A stretch of DNA of 64,000 nucleotides from Firmicutes bacterium UBA5010 (GTDB lineage: Bacteria > Bacillota > Clostridia > Tissierellales > Sedimentibacteraceae). The notes below the pieces were generated by a model that did no database searches, was not told where the DNA came from, and worked only from the letters and a program-made list of their open reading frames with translations. Position numbers and translations under genes: made by a program. The DNA is taken from the NCBI GenBank assembly GCA_002396645.1, contig DGYI01000015.1, forward strand, positions 1 through 64,000, in the 5' to 3' direction. The first letter of the stretch is position 1. Each line of letters begins with the position of its first letter. Below, in pieces: positions 15,416 through 24,110 of the stretch.

Positions 15416-16354
15416 TTATTTAATCACTGTACCGCTTTTTCCTTCTAAAGCATCAACAGCCTTATAAAGTGATGTGATTATAGCTTTTCTTTCCGGTTTT
15501 GATTCTGCAAATTTAACTGCAGCCTGAACTTTCGGAAGCATACTTCCGGGAGCAAAATGTCCCTCTTCTATATATTTTTTAGCTTCTTCTATTGTAAGTT
15601 CGGCTAAATTTTTCTGATCAGGCTTATTATAATTAATAGCTACCTGCTCTACTTCTGTCAGAATTAGTAAAACATCTGCGCCCATATCTTCAGCCAGTCT
15701 TTCAGCAGCTAAATCCTTATCTATAACCGCAGCAACACCTTCCAATGAACCATCTTCATGCTCTATAACAGGGATTCCTCCACCTCCGCATGTTACTACG
15801 ATTGTAGAATCCCATAACTTTTTAACTGTATCTAATTCAACTATCTTCATAGGCATAGGTGATGGAACTACTCTTCTCCATCCTCTTCCCGCATCTTCCT
15901 TAACTGTATAGCCTTTTTCTTCTTGAAGTCTTTTAGCCTCTTCTTCAGAATAGAAAGGTCCTATAGGTTTAGTCGGATTTTGGAATGCTTTATCATTTTT
16001 ATCCACAACAACCTGTGTTACAACTGAAACTACAGGTATGTTTCTGCCTTGTTGATTTAATATAAATCTTAATGCTTGCTGTATATGATAGCCTATATAT
16101 CCTTGGCTCATAGCTCCGCATACGTCAAACGGCATTGACGGTGTAACATCCTTAGCTGTTTCCGAAGCTAATAATATTCTTCCAACCTGTGGTCCGTTTC
16201 CGTGTACTACAGCTATTTCATAACCTTGAGCGCTTATTTCTGCCAATTTTTCACTTGTTTTTTTAACAACTATTAACTGAGATTCCGCTGTTGACGGAAG
16301 TCCTTTATCTTCTAAGGCATTGCCTCCTAAAGCAACTACTACTTTTTGTGCCAT
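15416..16354 (-). CDS. arcC: Carbamate kinase
   Basis: 312 residues. Makes ATP and carbamate (ammonia plus CO2) from carbamoyl phosphate and ADP, the last step of the arginine deiminase pathway in the cytoplasm. Visible signatures are VVALGGNALE at the start, VHGNGPQVG (about 49-57), VTCGGGGIPV (about 186-195) and the lysine-rich IGPFYSEEEAKRLQEEKG. It starts with ATG after AAAGGAG and is third in arcA-argF-arcC, so regulation is shared with the operon. Confidence 0.96.
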   Translation of the reverse strand: MAQKVVVALGGNALEDKGLPSTAESQLIVVKKTSEKLAEISAQGYEIAVVHGNGPQVGRILLASETAKDVTPSMPFDVCGAMSQGYIGYHIQQALRFILNQQGRNIPVVSVVTQVVVDKNDKAFQNPTKPIGPFYSEEEAKRLQEEKGYTVKEDAGRGWRRVVPSPMPMKIVELDTVKKLWDSTIVVTCGGGGIPVIEHEDGSLEGVAAVIDKDLAAERLAEDMGADVLLILTEVEQVAINYNKPDQKNLAELTIEEAKKYIEEGHFAPGSMLPKVQAAVKFAESKPERKAIITSLYKAVDALEGKSGTVIK

Positions 16355-16432
16355 AAAATTCTCCTTTGTATACTTAAATTAAACAAGGAAATAGTAAATC
16401 TATTTCCATGTTTTATCTTATTATTTTTCTTG

Positions 16433-17419
16433 TTATACGGTTGCAACCATTACTGCTTTGATTGTGTGCATTCTGTTTTCTGCTTCATCAAATACTACTG
16501 AATGTCTGCTTCTGAACACTTCATCTGTAACTTCTCTGATATCTATTCCTTTTTCTTGCCATTCTTTTGCCATTTTGGTTTCAAAATCATGGAAAGCAGG
16601 TAAGCAGTGCATGAATATAACATCATCGTTTCCTGTAGCTTTTAATAAATCCATAGTTACCTTGTAAGGAGTTAATAATTTAACTCTGTCAGGTATTTGA
16701 GCTTCTTCTCCCATTGATGCCCAAACGTCTGTATATATAACGTCTGCACCTTTTAATGACTCTACGCTGTCTGAAACTTCTATTATAGCTCCTGTTTCTT
16801 TAGCTACTTCATTAACTTGTCTTAAAACTTCCTGATCCACTTCCATAGACTTAGGTCCGAATGCTACGAAGTGCATTCCCATTTTAGCACAGCCGTACAT
16901 CCATGCGTAAGACATATTGTTTCTGATATCTCCGGCAAATACAACTTTAACTTTGTTTAAAGGTTTAGCAACATGCTCTTCTATAGTAAGCATATCAGCA
17001 AGTATTTGAGTAGGGTGGTCAACGTCTGTTAAACCGTTAAATACAGGAACTCCTGAATATTTAGCTAAGTCTTCAACAACTTTTTGGCTAAATCCTCTGT
17101 ACTCTATACCATCGTAGAATCTTCCAAGAACTTTTGCAGTATCTTCTAAAGATTCTTTTTTACCCATTTGAGAGCTTGCTGAATCTAAGAATGTAACGTG
17201 AGCGCCTTCTTCTAAAGCACCAACTTCAAAAGCACATCTTGTTCTTGTAGATGATTTTTCAAATAATAATACTATGTTTTTTCCTTTTAAAAGATAGTTA
17301 GAAATACCTGCTCTTTTTTTAGCTTTCAAATCATGTGATAAGTCTAATAAATATCTGATTTCTAACGGAGAAAAATCCATTAATGTTAAAAAACTTCTTC
17401 CTTTTAAATTAACCGCCAT
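16433..17419 (-). CDS. argF: Ornithine carbamoyltransferase (catabolic)
   Basis: 328 residues. Interconverts citrulline plus phosphate with ornithine plus carbamoyl phosphate. The carbamoyl-phosphate binding motif STRTRCAFE (near residue 56), DHPTQILADM (near 135) and MHCLPAFHD (near 270) are all present. It sits between arcA and arcC, which indicates the catabolic role (arcB). The start ATG is 7 bases after AGGAGG. Length and motifs are complete. Confidence 0.96.
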   Translation of the reverse strand: MAVNLKGRSFLTLMDFSPLEIRYLLDLSHDLKAKKRAGISNYLLKGKNIVLLFEKSSTRTRCAFEVGALEEGAHVTFLDSASSQMGKKESLEDTAKVLGRFYDGIEYRGFSQKVVEDLAKYSGVPVFNGLTDVDHPTQILADMLTIEEHVAKPLNKVKVVFAGDIRNNMSYAWMYGCAKMGMHFVAFGPKSMEVDQEVLRQVNEVAKETGAIIEVSDSVESLKGADVIYTDVWASMGEEAQIPDRVKLLTPYKVTMDLLKATGNDDVIFMHCLPAFHDFETKMAKEWQEKGIDIREVTDEVFRSRHSVVFDEAENRMHTIKAVMVATV

Positions 17420-17467
17420 TTTAAAATATCCTCCTATGTGTGTGTTTTCAATATTTTTAATTTATTG

Positions 17468-18682
17468 TTAAAATTCCCGAACTAACGGCATACTCATACA
17501 TCTTGGGCCTCCGCGTCCTCTTGATAATTCCGCACTCGGCATAACATGTATTTTTACTCCGTTTTCTTCAAGAACTTTGTTTGATACATAATTTCTAGAA
17601 TATACTACCACATTTCCCGGTGAAATTGCAAGTGTATTTGAGCCATCATTCCACTGTTCTCTTGCGGCATCTATTACGTTGCCTCCTCCGCAGGAAATCA
17701 ATGTTATTTTGTCTAAGTTCAAATGTCTTTTTAATATTTCATCAATTGTATTGTGCTCTTCTTTTATAGATAAATCAGAACTGCCATCCTTAGTAAGCGT
17801 ATAAACGCTCATATCTTTTTTAATGTTCGGATGTATTGTAAATTTATCATAATCAACCATAGTAAATACGGTATCAAGATGCATAAAGGCTCTGTATTTC
17901 GGTATATCAATAGCTAGTATCTTTTTGAAGCTTTCTTTTCCCAAAATATTTTTTGCATATTTTTCTATCGCACTGGCATGGGTTCTTTGTGATATACCTA
18001 CTGCAATAGTCTCTTTGTTAAGTATTAAAACATCTCCGCCTTCAATAGAAAAATCTTCTGCTCTGTCATACCATAAAGGCACATTATCGTATTCAGGATG
18101 ATACTTAAATATGTATTTTCCGAATATTGTTTCTCTGCTGCGTGTGACAGTGTGCATTTTATGAAGTGAAACGCCTGAGCCTGCTGTAGCGAACGGATCC
18201 CTTGTAAAATAAAGATTCGGAAGCGGATCTACAAAGAACGGGTAATCGCTTTCTAGGTAATCGATTAAATTTCTTTTTTCATAATTTTTTATCTCTGAGA
18301 TTCTTATTCCCGCCATCATTTTACTGACCATGTCCTTAGTATTGAATGATTTATAGAAATCTTTTAAAATCTCTGTCTTTTTTGATTCCTTGATTCCGGC
18401 TTCTATAATAAATTCATTAATGAATTCTTCTTTAATTTCATCATTATGTAATGCCTCTGTAACTAAATCCACCAGATAAACCACTTCTGTTCCATTTTCT
18501 CTGAAAATCTGTGCAAAAGCGTCATGCTCTTCCTGAGCAACCTGCAAGTAAGGTATGTCATCAAACAATAGTCTTTCGAGATATTCGGGCATTAAATTTT
18601 CCAGCTCGTATCCCGGTCTGTGTAATAAAACTTTTTTTAATTTACCTATTTCCGAGTAAATTTGAATAGCACTGTTTTTCAC
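17468..18682 (-). CDS. arcA: Arginine deiminase
   Basis: About 404 residues. Hydrolyses arginine to citrulline and ammonia, the first step of the Arc pathway. Family motifs are VLLHRPGYELENL near the start, NLYFTRDPFAT, FSIEGGDVLIL, and the catalytic cysteine region RGRGGPRCMSMPL at the C-terminus. I chose the GTG at 18682 because GGTGGTG lies just upstream; the frame could extend to a TTG at 18697. It is first in arcA-argF-arcC. A TTGACA promoter and a possible ArgR box lie upstream. Confidence 0.95.
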   Translation of the reverse strand: MKNSAIQIYSEIGKLKKVLLHRPGYELENLMPEYLERLLFDDIPYLQVAQEEHDAFAQIFRENGTEVVYLVDLVTEALHNDEIKEEFINEFIIEAGIKESKKTEILKDFYKSFNTKDMVSKMMAGIRISEIKNYEKRNLIDYLESDYPFFVDPLPNLYFTRDPFATAGSGVSLHKMHTVTRSRETIFGKYIFKYHPEYDNVPLWYDRAEDFSIEGGDVLILNKETIAVGISQRTHASAIEKYAKNILGKESFKKILAIDIPKYRAFMHLDTVFTMVDYDKFTIHPNIKKDMSVYTLTKDGSSDLSIKEEHNTIDEILKRHLNLDKITLISCGGGNVIDAAREQWNDGSNTLAISPGNVVVYSRNYVSNKVLEENGVKIHVMPSAELSRGRGGPRCMSMPLVREF

Positions 18683-18744
18683 ATTTATCACCACCAACCA
18701 TATTTTTCGTTACTTTTGTTGATCAAAGCTCTATATACTCTTCA

Positions 18745-18815
18745 AGTTTATCATTTACAGTTTATAGTGTCAACCATTTTTATATTTATTCTTTTGATTA
18801 ATATTTATTCATTTT
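18745..18815 (-). promoter_or_regulatory. arcA promoter with candidate ArgR/AhrC box
   Basis: On the - strand, TTGACA (18773-18768) and TAAACT (18750-18745) are 17 bases apart. About 20-35 bases further upstream the - strand reads AATGAATAAATATTAATCA, close to the ARG-box pattern TGAAT-WWWW-ATTCA. An upstream site suits activation of arginine catabolism by ArgR with arginine. The box is imperfect. Confidence 0.5.
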
Positions 18816-20031
18816 TTGACTCTTCATCGTCATCGGAAATGATATCGGTTTTAATAGTATTTGCCGTTTTAATAGATTTTAAACCATATTTATTTCTTAT
18901 ATCATCTATAGTTTTGTTTAGCTTTTCCTCTTTATTATGCTTTAAATTTTGAGCTTCAAACAATGTAAGCTGCTCATTTACTACATCAGAGCTCACAAGG
19001 TTTACACCTGTTATAGTCAGCATCCTTATAGGGGATTTAAGATTCCAAGAAGCTTTTATTAACTCCATAGCTGTCTGTCTTATTTCTGATGATACGTTGG
19101 TAGCAATTTGCAATTGCTTTTGTCTGTTAATTATTCTGAAATCGGGGTCTTTTATGGTGACTTGAAGGGTTGTGCATTTCACTCCGTGACTTCTCATCCT
19201 TGCGCCTACAGTATCTGACAACAGGGTAACTCCTATGTCTATATCTTCGATTCCGATTAAATTTCTTCTGAATGTCATGCCGTTACCGACGGATTTTAGT
19301 TCTGATTTTTCATAAACAGATCTTACAGGGCTGTCATCTATACCATTTGCATAATTATATATAAGCTCACCAATCTTGCCGAATTTTGATTTCATAAACT
19401 TTTTATCGCAGGCTGCAAGCTGGCCGATTGTGTGTATTCCGATTTTATTCAGCTCAGTCGTCATTGATTTTCCGACAAATAAAAGCTCTGAGACAGGCAG
19501 AGGATAAACAATATTTTTATAATTATCTTCATTTATAACAGTTGTAGCATCCGGTTTTTTATAATCACTGCCAAGCTTTGCGAATATTTTATTAAAGGAA
19601 ACTCCTACAGATATAGTAAGTCCTATCTCCTTTTTTATTTTTTCTCTGAGCATATCGGCTATATGAGCTCCATCTCCAAATAATTTGACACTGTCGGTAA
19701 CATCCAGCCATGATTCATCTATCCCAAAGGGTTCAACTAAATCTGTATATTCTTCGTATATTTTATTAACAATTTTTGAATATTTATGGTATTCGTCATG
19801 GTGAGCAGCTGCAAAAACAATCTCCGGACATTTTTTCTTTGCCTGCCAGACTGTTTCCGCAGTCACTACTCCATATCTTTTGGCGAGCTCATTTTTAGCA
19901 AGTATAATTCCATGCCTGCTCTTTGGGTCTCCGCACACAGCCATAGGCACATCCTTTAGCTTTGGATTTAGTATACATTCTACCGAAGCAAAAAATCCGT
20001 TACAATCACAATGGAGTATTGTTCTTTTCAA
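18805..20031 (-). CDS. dinB: DNA polymerase IV (Y-family translesion polymerase)
   Basis: About 408 residues. The start RTILHCDCNGFFASVE has the first catalytic Asp, and FGIDESWLDVT holds the catalytic Asp-Glu pair (about residues 105-115). GVSFNKIFAKLGSDYKKPDA and the helix-hairpin-helix VGKSMTTELNKIGIHTIGQLA follow, then a little-finger domain. The TTG at 20031 fits the AAAGGCGG ribosome binding site (9-base spacing) and the usual family start; a GTG at 20040 is too close. No beta-clamp motif is obvious. It acts in error-prone DNA synthesis after damage. Confidence 0.93.
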   Translation of the reverse strand: MKRTILHCDCNGFFASVECILNPKLKDVPMAVCGDPKSRHGIILAKNELAKRYGVVTAETVWQAKKKCPEIVFAAAHHDEYHKYSKIVNKIYEEYTDLVEPFGIDESWLDVTDSVKLFGDGAHIADMLREKIKKEIGLTISVGVSFNKIFAKLGSDYKKPDATTVINEDNYKNIVYPLPVSELLFVGKSMTTELNKIGIHTIGQLAACDKKFMKSKFGKIGELIYNYANGIDDSPVRSVYEKSELKSVGNGMTFRRNLIGIEDIDIGVTLLSDTVGARMRSHGVKCTTLQVTIKDPDFRIINRQKQLQIATNVSSEIRQTAMELIKASWNLKSPIRMLTITGVNLVSSDVVNEQLTLFEAQNLKHNKEEKLNKTIDDIRNKYGLKSIKTANTIKTDIISDDDEESKNE

Positions 20032-20067
20032 TTCACTCACCCGCCTTTGTATCTATTTATAGTCTCG

Positions 20068-20092
20068 CAATGTCCTGCTATGCAGGACATTG
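20068..20092. repeat. Perfect inverted repeat upstream of dinB
   Basis: CAATGTCCTGC (20068-20078) and GCAGGACATTG (20082-20092) are exact complements around TAT. No T-run follows, so it is not a normal terminator. It lies 37 bases upstream of dinB, in the place of an operator or 5' leader hairpin. A second small dyad, CTCAATC-AA-GATTGAG, lies near 20118-20133. The sequence is not a Firmicute LexA box (GAAC-N4-GTTC). Confidence 0.5.
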
Positions 20093-20187
20093 TTGAGCCA
20101 TTTAAAATATCCAATCTCAATCAAGATTGAGGATACAGATATTATAGCACAATTTCAGTTTTTTATCATTTGTTTTGAATATAATAC

Positions 20188-20218
20188 AAGACGGTTATAT
20201 AAATCATATAACCGTCTT
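20188..20218 (-). terminator. Terminator of the LCP gene at 20229
   Basis: AAGACGGTTATAT and ATATAACCGTCTT form a 13-bp stem around a five-base loop, 10 bases beyond the LCP stop codon. Confidence 0.75.
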
Positions 20219-20228
20219 AGTTTATTTT

Positions 20229-21185
20229 TTATTCAGATGCTTTCGATTCACTTTCATCATCAATTAATCCATACATTTCATATACCAGTTGCAGGGCTTC
20301 TTCACGTCGTGGTATAACAAATGATAATTCGTTTATCCATTTTCCGTCTCCCGGAAGTATATCAGTCTTTAAATTATCCATAGAAAATCCTACGGAATCA
20401 GATGCCAGAGCAATCAATTCACTAATGGAGAAATTAGTATCCACATAAGGATAAACTTCTTTTATGAATGTCGGCAGTTTAAAGCTGAGTAATTTTTTGA
20501 TAGTTTCTTTTACGAATTTTTGCTGAGCTTCGATTCTTCCTAAGTCTCCGTTTACATATCCTTTTCTGTATCTTAAAAACTTGAGTGATTCTTCTCCGTT
20601 AAGGAGTCGCCTTCCCTCCGGTATGTCTATATACAGAGGAGGATCATCAAACGGATCAGAATATTTCATATGAAACGGTATGTCTATTTCAACTCCGCCC
20701 AAAGCATTTATTCCTTCAACAACAGCTTGATAATCTACTGTTACATACTTATGAATAGGTATATTTAACAAGCTTTCCACTGCATCTATGAGCCCGTCTA
20801 TACTTTCACTCTGATATACCGCATTAATTTTCAAGCCTCCGCTTGTATATCCCGGTCTTTCGTACAAGGTATCTCTGGGTATAGAAATTATATTTGCAAG
20901 TTTGTTTTTTCTGTCATAGCTTGCAACCATAATTGTATCTGTTCTGACATGCTCCAAACCAACTACTAAAACATTAATTCTCTTACTATGTTTTATAGCT
21001 TTTTCAAGGGGTGTAGCATTCGGATCATCTTCTATATCATCCTCATCATCATTATCAGGATTATTAATATCGTGTCCTAAATTATCTAAAGGATTAAAAA
21101 CTCTTAAATATGAGTAAAATCCCGCCATCAGCAACAATGCCGATATGAAAAAAGTTAAGAAAAACACTTTTAAAAAACGTGCCAT
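20229..21185 (-). CDS. LytR-CpsA-Psr (LCP) family ligase, paralogue 1
   Basis: 318 residues. An N-terminal membrane anchor (about residues 5-27) leads to an extracellular LCP domain. Motifs include RINVLVVGLEHVRTDTIMVAS (Arg/Asp binding the lipid pyrophosphate), ISIPRDTLYE, and LKFLRYRKG-N-DLGRIEAQQ. LCP enzymes move glycopolymers such as teichoic acids or capsule from a lipid carrier to peptidoglycan. Here it is one of three tandem paralogues on one strand. It has its own start ATG and a 232-base gap upstream, so it may be transcribed separately from the other two. Confidence 0.92.
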   Translation of the reverse strand: MARFLKVFFLTFFISALLLMAGFYSYLRVFNPLDNLGHDINNPDNDDEDDIEDDPNATPLEKAIKHSKRINVLVVGLEHVRTDTIMVASYDRKNKLANIISIPRDTLYERPGYTSGGLKINAVYQSESIDGLIDAVESLLNIPIHKYVTVDYQAVVEGINALGGVEIDIPFHMKYSDPFDDPPLYIDIPEGRRLLNGEESLKFLRYRKGYVNGDLGRIEAQQKFVKETIKKLLSFKLPTFIKEVYPYVDTNFSISELIALASDSVGFSMDNLKTDILPGDGKWINELSFVIPRREEALQLVYEMYGLIDDESESKASE

Positions 21186-21373
21186 TTATAAGTCCACCTT
21201 TCGTTACTGAAACAAATAAGATTATACCACTCTTAATACTAATTTTCAACAAATTATTTCAATTTAAGCGCAGTGTTTGTATGAAAATTTATATATAATT
21301 TAGATTTATTTAAGCTTTGCATGATATAGGCCTCGTTTAAGCATTTTTTCTTTGCACATCAAAGGCATAATAA

Positions 21374-21401
21374 AACGGCTATATATATTTATATAACCGT
21401 T
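21374..21401 (-). terminator. Terminator between LCP paralogues 2 and 1
   Basis: AACGGCTATAT and ATATAACCGTT pair with one mismatch and are followed by TTTTATT on the - strand, 17 bases after the stop of LCP paralogue 2. The rest of the 232-base gap to paralogue 1 shows no clear feature. Confidence 0.65.
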
Positions 21402-21417
21402 AATATACAATTATGAT

Positions 21418-22479
21418 TTATTCGTTTTCCGAAGTTTCGTCGTTTTCTTCTATTACACCGTACATTGTATACGTTAATTGCAATGCCTTTTCATAATCCG
21501 GTATAAAAAATGACAGCTTACCTATATACCTATCTTCTCCCGGGAGTATATCAGTGTTTAAATTGTCCATAGAAAATCCTACTGAGTCAGATGCTAAAGC
21601 AATTAATTCTGTTATAGAAAAATTAGTACTTACATAAGGATAGACCTCTTTTATAAAGTTCGGTAGCTTTAAGCTGAGAAGTTTTTTGATAGTTTCTTTT
21701 ACAAATTGCTGCTGTGCGTTAATTCTTCCTATATCTCCGTTAAAATATCCTTTTCTGTATCTCAAAAACTTGAGCGAATCTTCTCCGTAGAGCGTCTGTC
21801 TTCCTGCAGGGATATTAATATATCTGGGAGGATTCTCATACGGGTCGCTGTCTATCATATGAAAGGGAACATCTATCTCTACTCCGCCCAAGGCATCTAT
21901 GCCTTTAATTACTGCTTCATAGTCTACCAGAACATATTTATGTATAGGTATTTTCGTCAGGCTTTCTACCGCATCGATTAAGCCGTCTACGTCTTCAGAC
22001 TGGTATATTGCATTGATTTTTAATCCGTCTCCGTAATATCCATCTCTTTCATAAAATGTATCTCTGGGTATAGAAATTAAATTTGCAACTTTATTTTTTC
22101 TGTCATAGCTCGCCAGCATAATGGTATCTGTTCTGACATGCTCTAAGCCGACTACCAAAACATTAACTCTCTTACTGTCTTTTACAGCTCTTTCAAATGG
22201 TGTAGCATCAGGATTATCTTCTGTATTATCTAAATCATCAAATCCAGGATTGTTTATTTCATGTCCTAATTTATCCAGAGGATTGAAAATTCTCAAATAC
22301 GTATAAAATCCAACCATAATGAGTAGTATTGACACGAATGAAGTTATAAGGAATACTTTCAAAAAACGAAGCACCTTAAATATCTGCTTTTCTTCATCAG
22401 GGCAAGATTTTTTATCTTCAGTAATTTTATTTTTAAGACTGGGAAATTTAATTATTTTCTTTATCTTCTGCTTCATCAT
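21418..22479 (-). CDS. LytR-CpsA-Psr (LCP) family ligase, paralogue 2
   Basis: 353 residues. It is very similar to paralogue 1 over the whole LCP domain (ISIPRDTFYERDGYYGDGLK; DGLIDAVESL; FLRYRKGYFNGDIGRINAQQ), but has a longer basic cytoplasmic start (about 38 residues rich in Lys) before the membrane anchor. The start ATG lies inside the end of paralogue 3, a 32-base overlap that implies translational coupling. The function is the same as for other LCP enzymes; which polymer each paralogue handles cannot be read from sequence. Confidence 0.92.
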   Translation of the reverse strand: MMKQKIKKIIKFPSLKNKITEDKKSCPDEEKQIFKVLRFLKVFLITSFVSILLIMVGFYTYLRIFNPLDKLGHEINNPGFDDLDNTEDNPDATPFERAVKDSKRVNVLVVGLEHVRTDTIMLASYDRKNKVANLISIPRDTFYERDGYYGDGLKINAIYQSEDVDGLIDAVESLTKIPIHKYVLVDYEAVIKGIDALGGVEIDVPFHMIDSDPYENPPRYINIPAGRQTLYGEDSLKFLRYRKGYFNGDIGRINAQQQFVKETIKKLLSLKLPNFIKEVYPYVSTNFSITELIALASDSVGFSMDNLNTDILPGEDRYIGKLSFFIPDYEKALQLTYTMYGVIEENDETSENE

Positions 22480-23467
22480 CTTTATTTATACCATCCTTTA
22501 TTTCTATAAACCCGTCATACAGTATCTGCTCTTGCTCTATATTATATAAATTGTAAACATATTGCTTGATTCCGGTTTCGTTTGGAACTACATAATTAAG
22601 ATTATCCATCGTTTTTGTGTAGTGGTCAATTATATCCAGCTGTAAATCATCTGTTGAAAATCCGAGCAGTCCTGTTGCCAAGCTCAAAATTTCGGTAAGT
22701 GTAAAATCGGTATCTATATGTTTAAAGGCTTCGTTTATAACTGCGGGAAGTTTAAGTCCCAAAGCTTTTTTAGAAGCTGCGCGTATAAATGCCTGCTGTG
22801 TTTTTATTCTGCCTATATCTCCGTCGCTGTAACCTGTTCCGTCACTGTTTTGTCTGAATCTTAAAAATTTAAGTGCAGTTTCTCCATTCAAGGTTTGAAT
22901 GCCTGCATCTATATTTATTTCTAAGGGCGGCGTGTCAAATGGGTCGCTGTATCTCATATTCATAGGAACTTCAACTTCAACTCCGCCTAATATATCAACA
23001 ATACTTGTAACTGCTTCATAATCTACGGTTACATATTTATGTACAGGCATCATCGTCAGATGCTCCACAGCAGCTTTGAGCCCGACTATTCCCTCTGTCT
23101 GGTATATGGCATTAATTTTCTTTTGCTGTCTGTTATCGTATCCTTCTCGCTCATAATATGTGTCTCTCGGTATGGATAAAATATTTGCTTTTTTCTCTTC
23201 TTTATCATAGCTAAGAAGCATTATAGTATCTGTCCTTACATGCTCTTTACCTACCAACAATATATTTATTCTCGGGCTGTTTTTAATTGCTCTTTCAAGA
23301 GGACTCAAATCTTTATCTTCATCCGTTTTAACAGCCGTAACTAACTCTCCCAATGAAGGAAATATTACAGCATCCTTGTTAAATGCCATATATCCGAATA
23401 CAGTCATGCTTCCTATAAAAATAAACAATAGTATTACCGTAAAATATATTTTAAAAAAATGTCTCAC
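22448..23467 (-). CDS. LytR-CpsA-Psr (LCP) family ligase, paralogue 3
   Basis: About 339 residues from the GTG at 23467, which lies 6 bases after AGAGGTGG; the open frame extends further up but lacks a ribosome binding site there. A membrane anchor is followed by an LCP domain (RINILLVGKEHVRTDTIMLLS; ILSIPRDTYYEREGYDN; LKFLRFRQNSDG). It is more divergent than the other two and has a longer acidic C-terminal tail. It is first in a coupled pair with paralogue 2. The upstream 338 bases to the cold-shock gene are AT-rich and hold promoters but no gene. Confidence 0.92.
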   Translation of the reverse strand: MRHFFKIYFTVILLFIFIGSMTVFGYMAFNKDAVIFPSLGELVTAVKTDEDKDLSPLERAIKNSPRINILLVGKEHVRTDTIMLLSYDKEEKKANILSIPRDTYYEREGYDNRQQKKINAIYQTEGIVGLKAAVEHLTMMPVHKYVTVDYEAVTSIVDILGGVEVEVPMNMRYSDPFDTPPLEINIDAGIQTLNGETALKFLRFRQNSDGTGYSDGDIGRIKTQQAFIRAASKKALGLKLPAVINEAFKHIDTDFTLTEILSLATGLLGFSTDDLQLDIIDHYTKTMDNLNYVVPNETGIKQYVYNLYNIEQEQILYDGFIEIKDGINKDDEAEDKENN

Positions 23468-23745
23468 TTTAAGCCACCTCTGTAAAGTTTTGATATAGTC
23501 CAATAATCAAAACCATCAAAACATTATAAATACAACATAATTAAATTTTTTCAAACTTCGTTTAATAAATACAATACCGTATTATTATATCACAGTTTTG
23601 GTTTTTTTAAATTAATTTTTTATAAATTTAATATTACAATATTTTTAGTTATTGCCTATCTTTATCAGTTATTTGTTTCAAGCTTATCATTCCCCATTTA
23701 TAAACAATTTTTATCATTTTATATCTATCTTTTTTTAAATAAATA

Positions 23746-23774
23746 TTGCTATTTTATTAATTTGGGTTTATAAT
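23746..23774 (+). promoter_or_regulatory. Promoter of the cold-shock gene
   Basis: TTGCTA (23746-23751) and TATAAT (23769-23774) are 17 bases apart. The -10 box is consensus. About 25 bases of leader precede GGAGG. Confidence 0.65.
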
Positions 23775-23805
23775 GTATTTATATTTTATATTTGGAGGAT
23801 TTTCA

Positions 23806-24006
23806 ATGAAAACAGGTTCAGTTAAATGGTTTGATTCTAAAAAAGGTTTTGGATTTATCTCTTGTGACGATGGAAAGGATGTATTTGTACATTTCACTGC
23901 TATATCTTCAGAAGGATTCAAAACATTAGAAGAAGGTCAAAAAGTAAACTTTGATATCATAGATGGTCAAAAAGGACCTCAAGCTAGTAACGTAACATTA
24001 GCTTAG
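23806..24006 (+). CDS. Cold-shock domain protein (CspA/CspB type)
   Basis: 66 residues, the full length of a single cold-shock domain. The RNP1 motif KGFGFIS (about residues 13-19) and RNP2 motif DVFVHF (about 27-32) are present and bind single-stranded RNA or DNA. The real start is the ATG at 23806 after GGAGG, giving MKTGSVKWFDSKKGFGFIS; an upstream in-frame ATG overlaps the promoter. It probably acts as an RNA chaperone. Single-gene transcript with its own promoter and terminator. Confidence 0.96.
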   Translation: MKTGSVKWFDSKKGFGFISCDDGKDVFVHFTAISSEGFKTLEEGQKVNFDIIDGQKGPQASNVTLA

Positions 24007-24072
24007 TCTTGAAAATTTTGACTTTTAATATATATAACAATCTATATTAAATAGGGTATTTCAAAGAACAAT

Positions 24073-24105
24073 AAAAGGAGGTATTATATATACTCTCCTT
24101 TTTGT
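24073..24105. terminator. Terminator between cold-shock gene and CvfB-like gene
   Basis: AAAAGGAG and CTCCTTTTT form a stem around a 14-base loop with a T-run on the + strand and an A-run on the other side, so it may serve both convergent genes. The AAGGAGG inside is part of the stem, not a ribosome binding site. Confidence 0.7.
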
Positions 24106-24110
24106 TTTGC

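Noticed and set aside
20068..20092. LexA-type SOS box upstream of dinB
   Set aside because: The perfect dyad CAATGTCCTGC/GCAGGACATTG does not match the Firmicute GAAC-N4-GTTC pattern.
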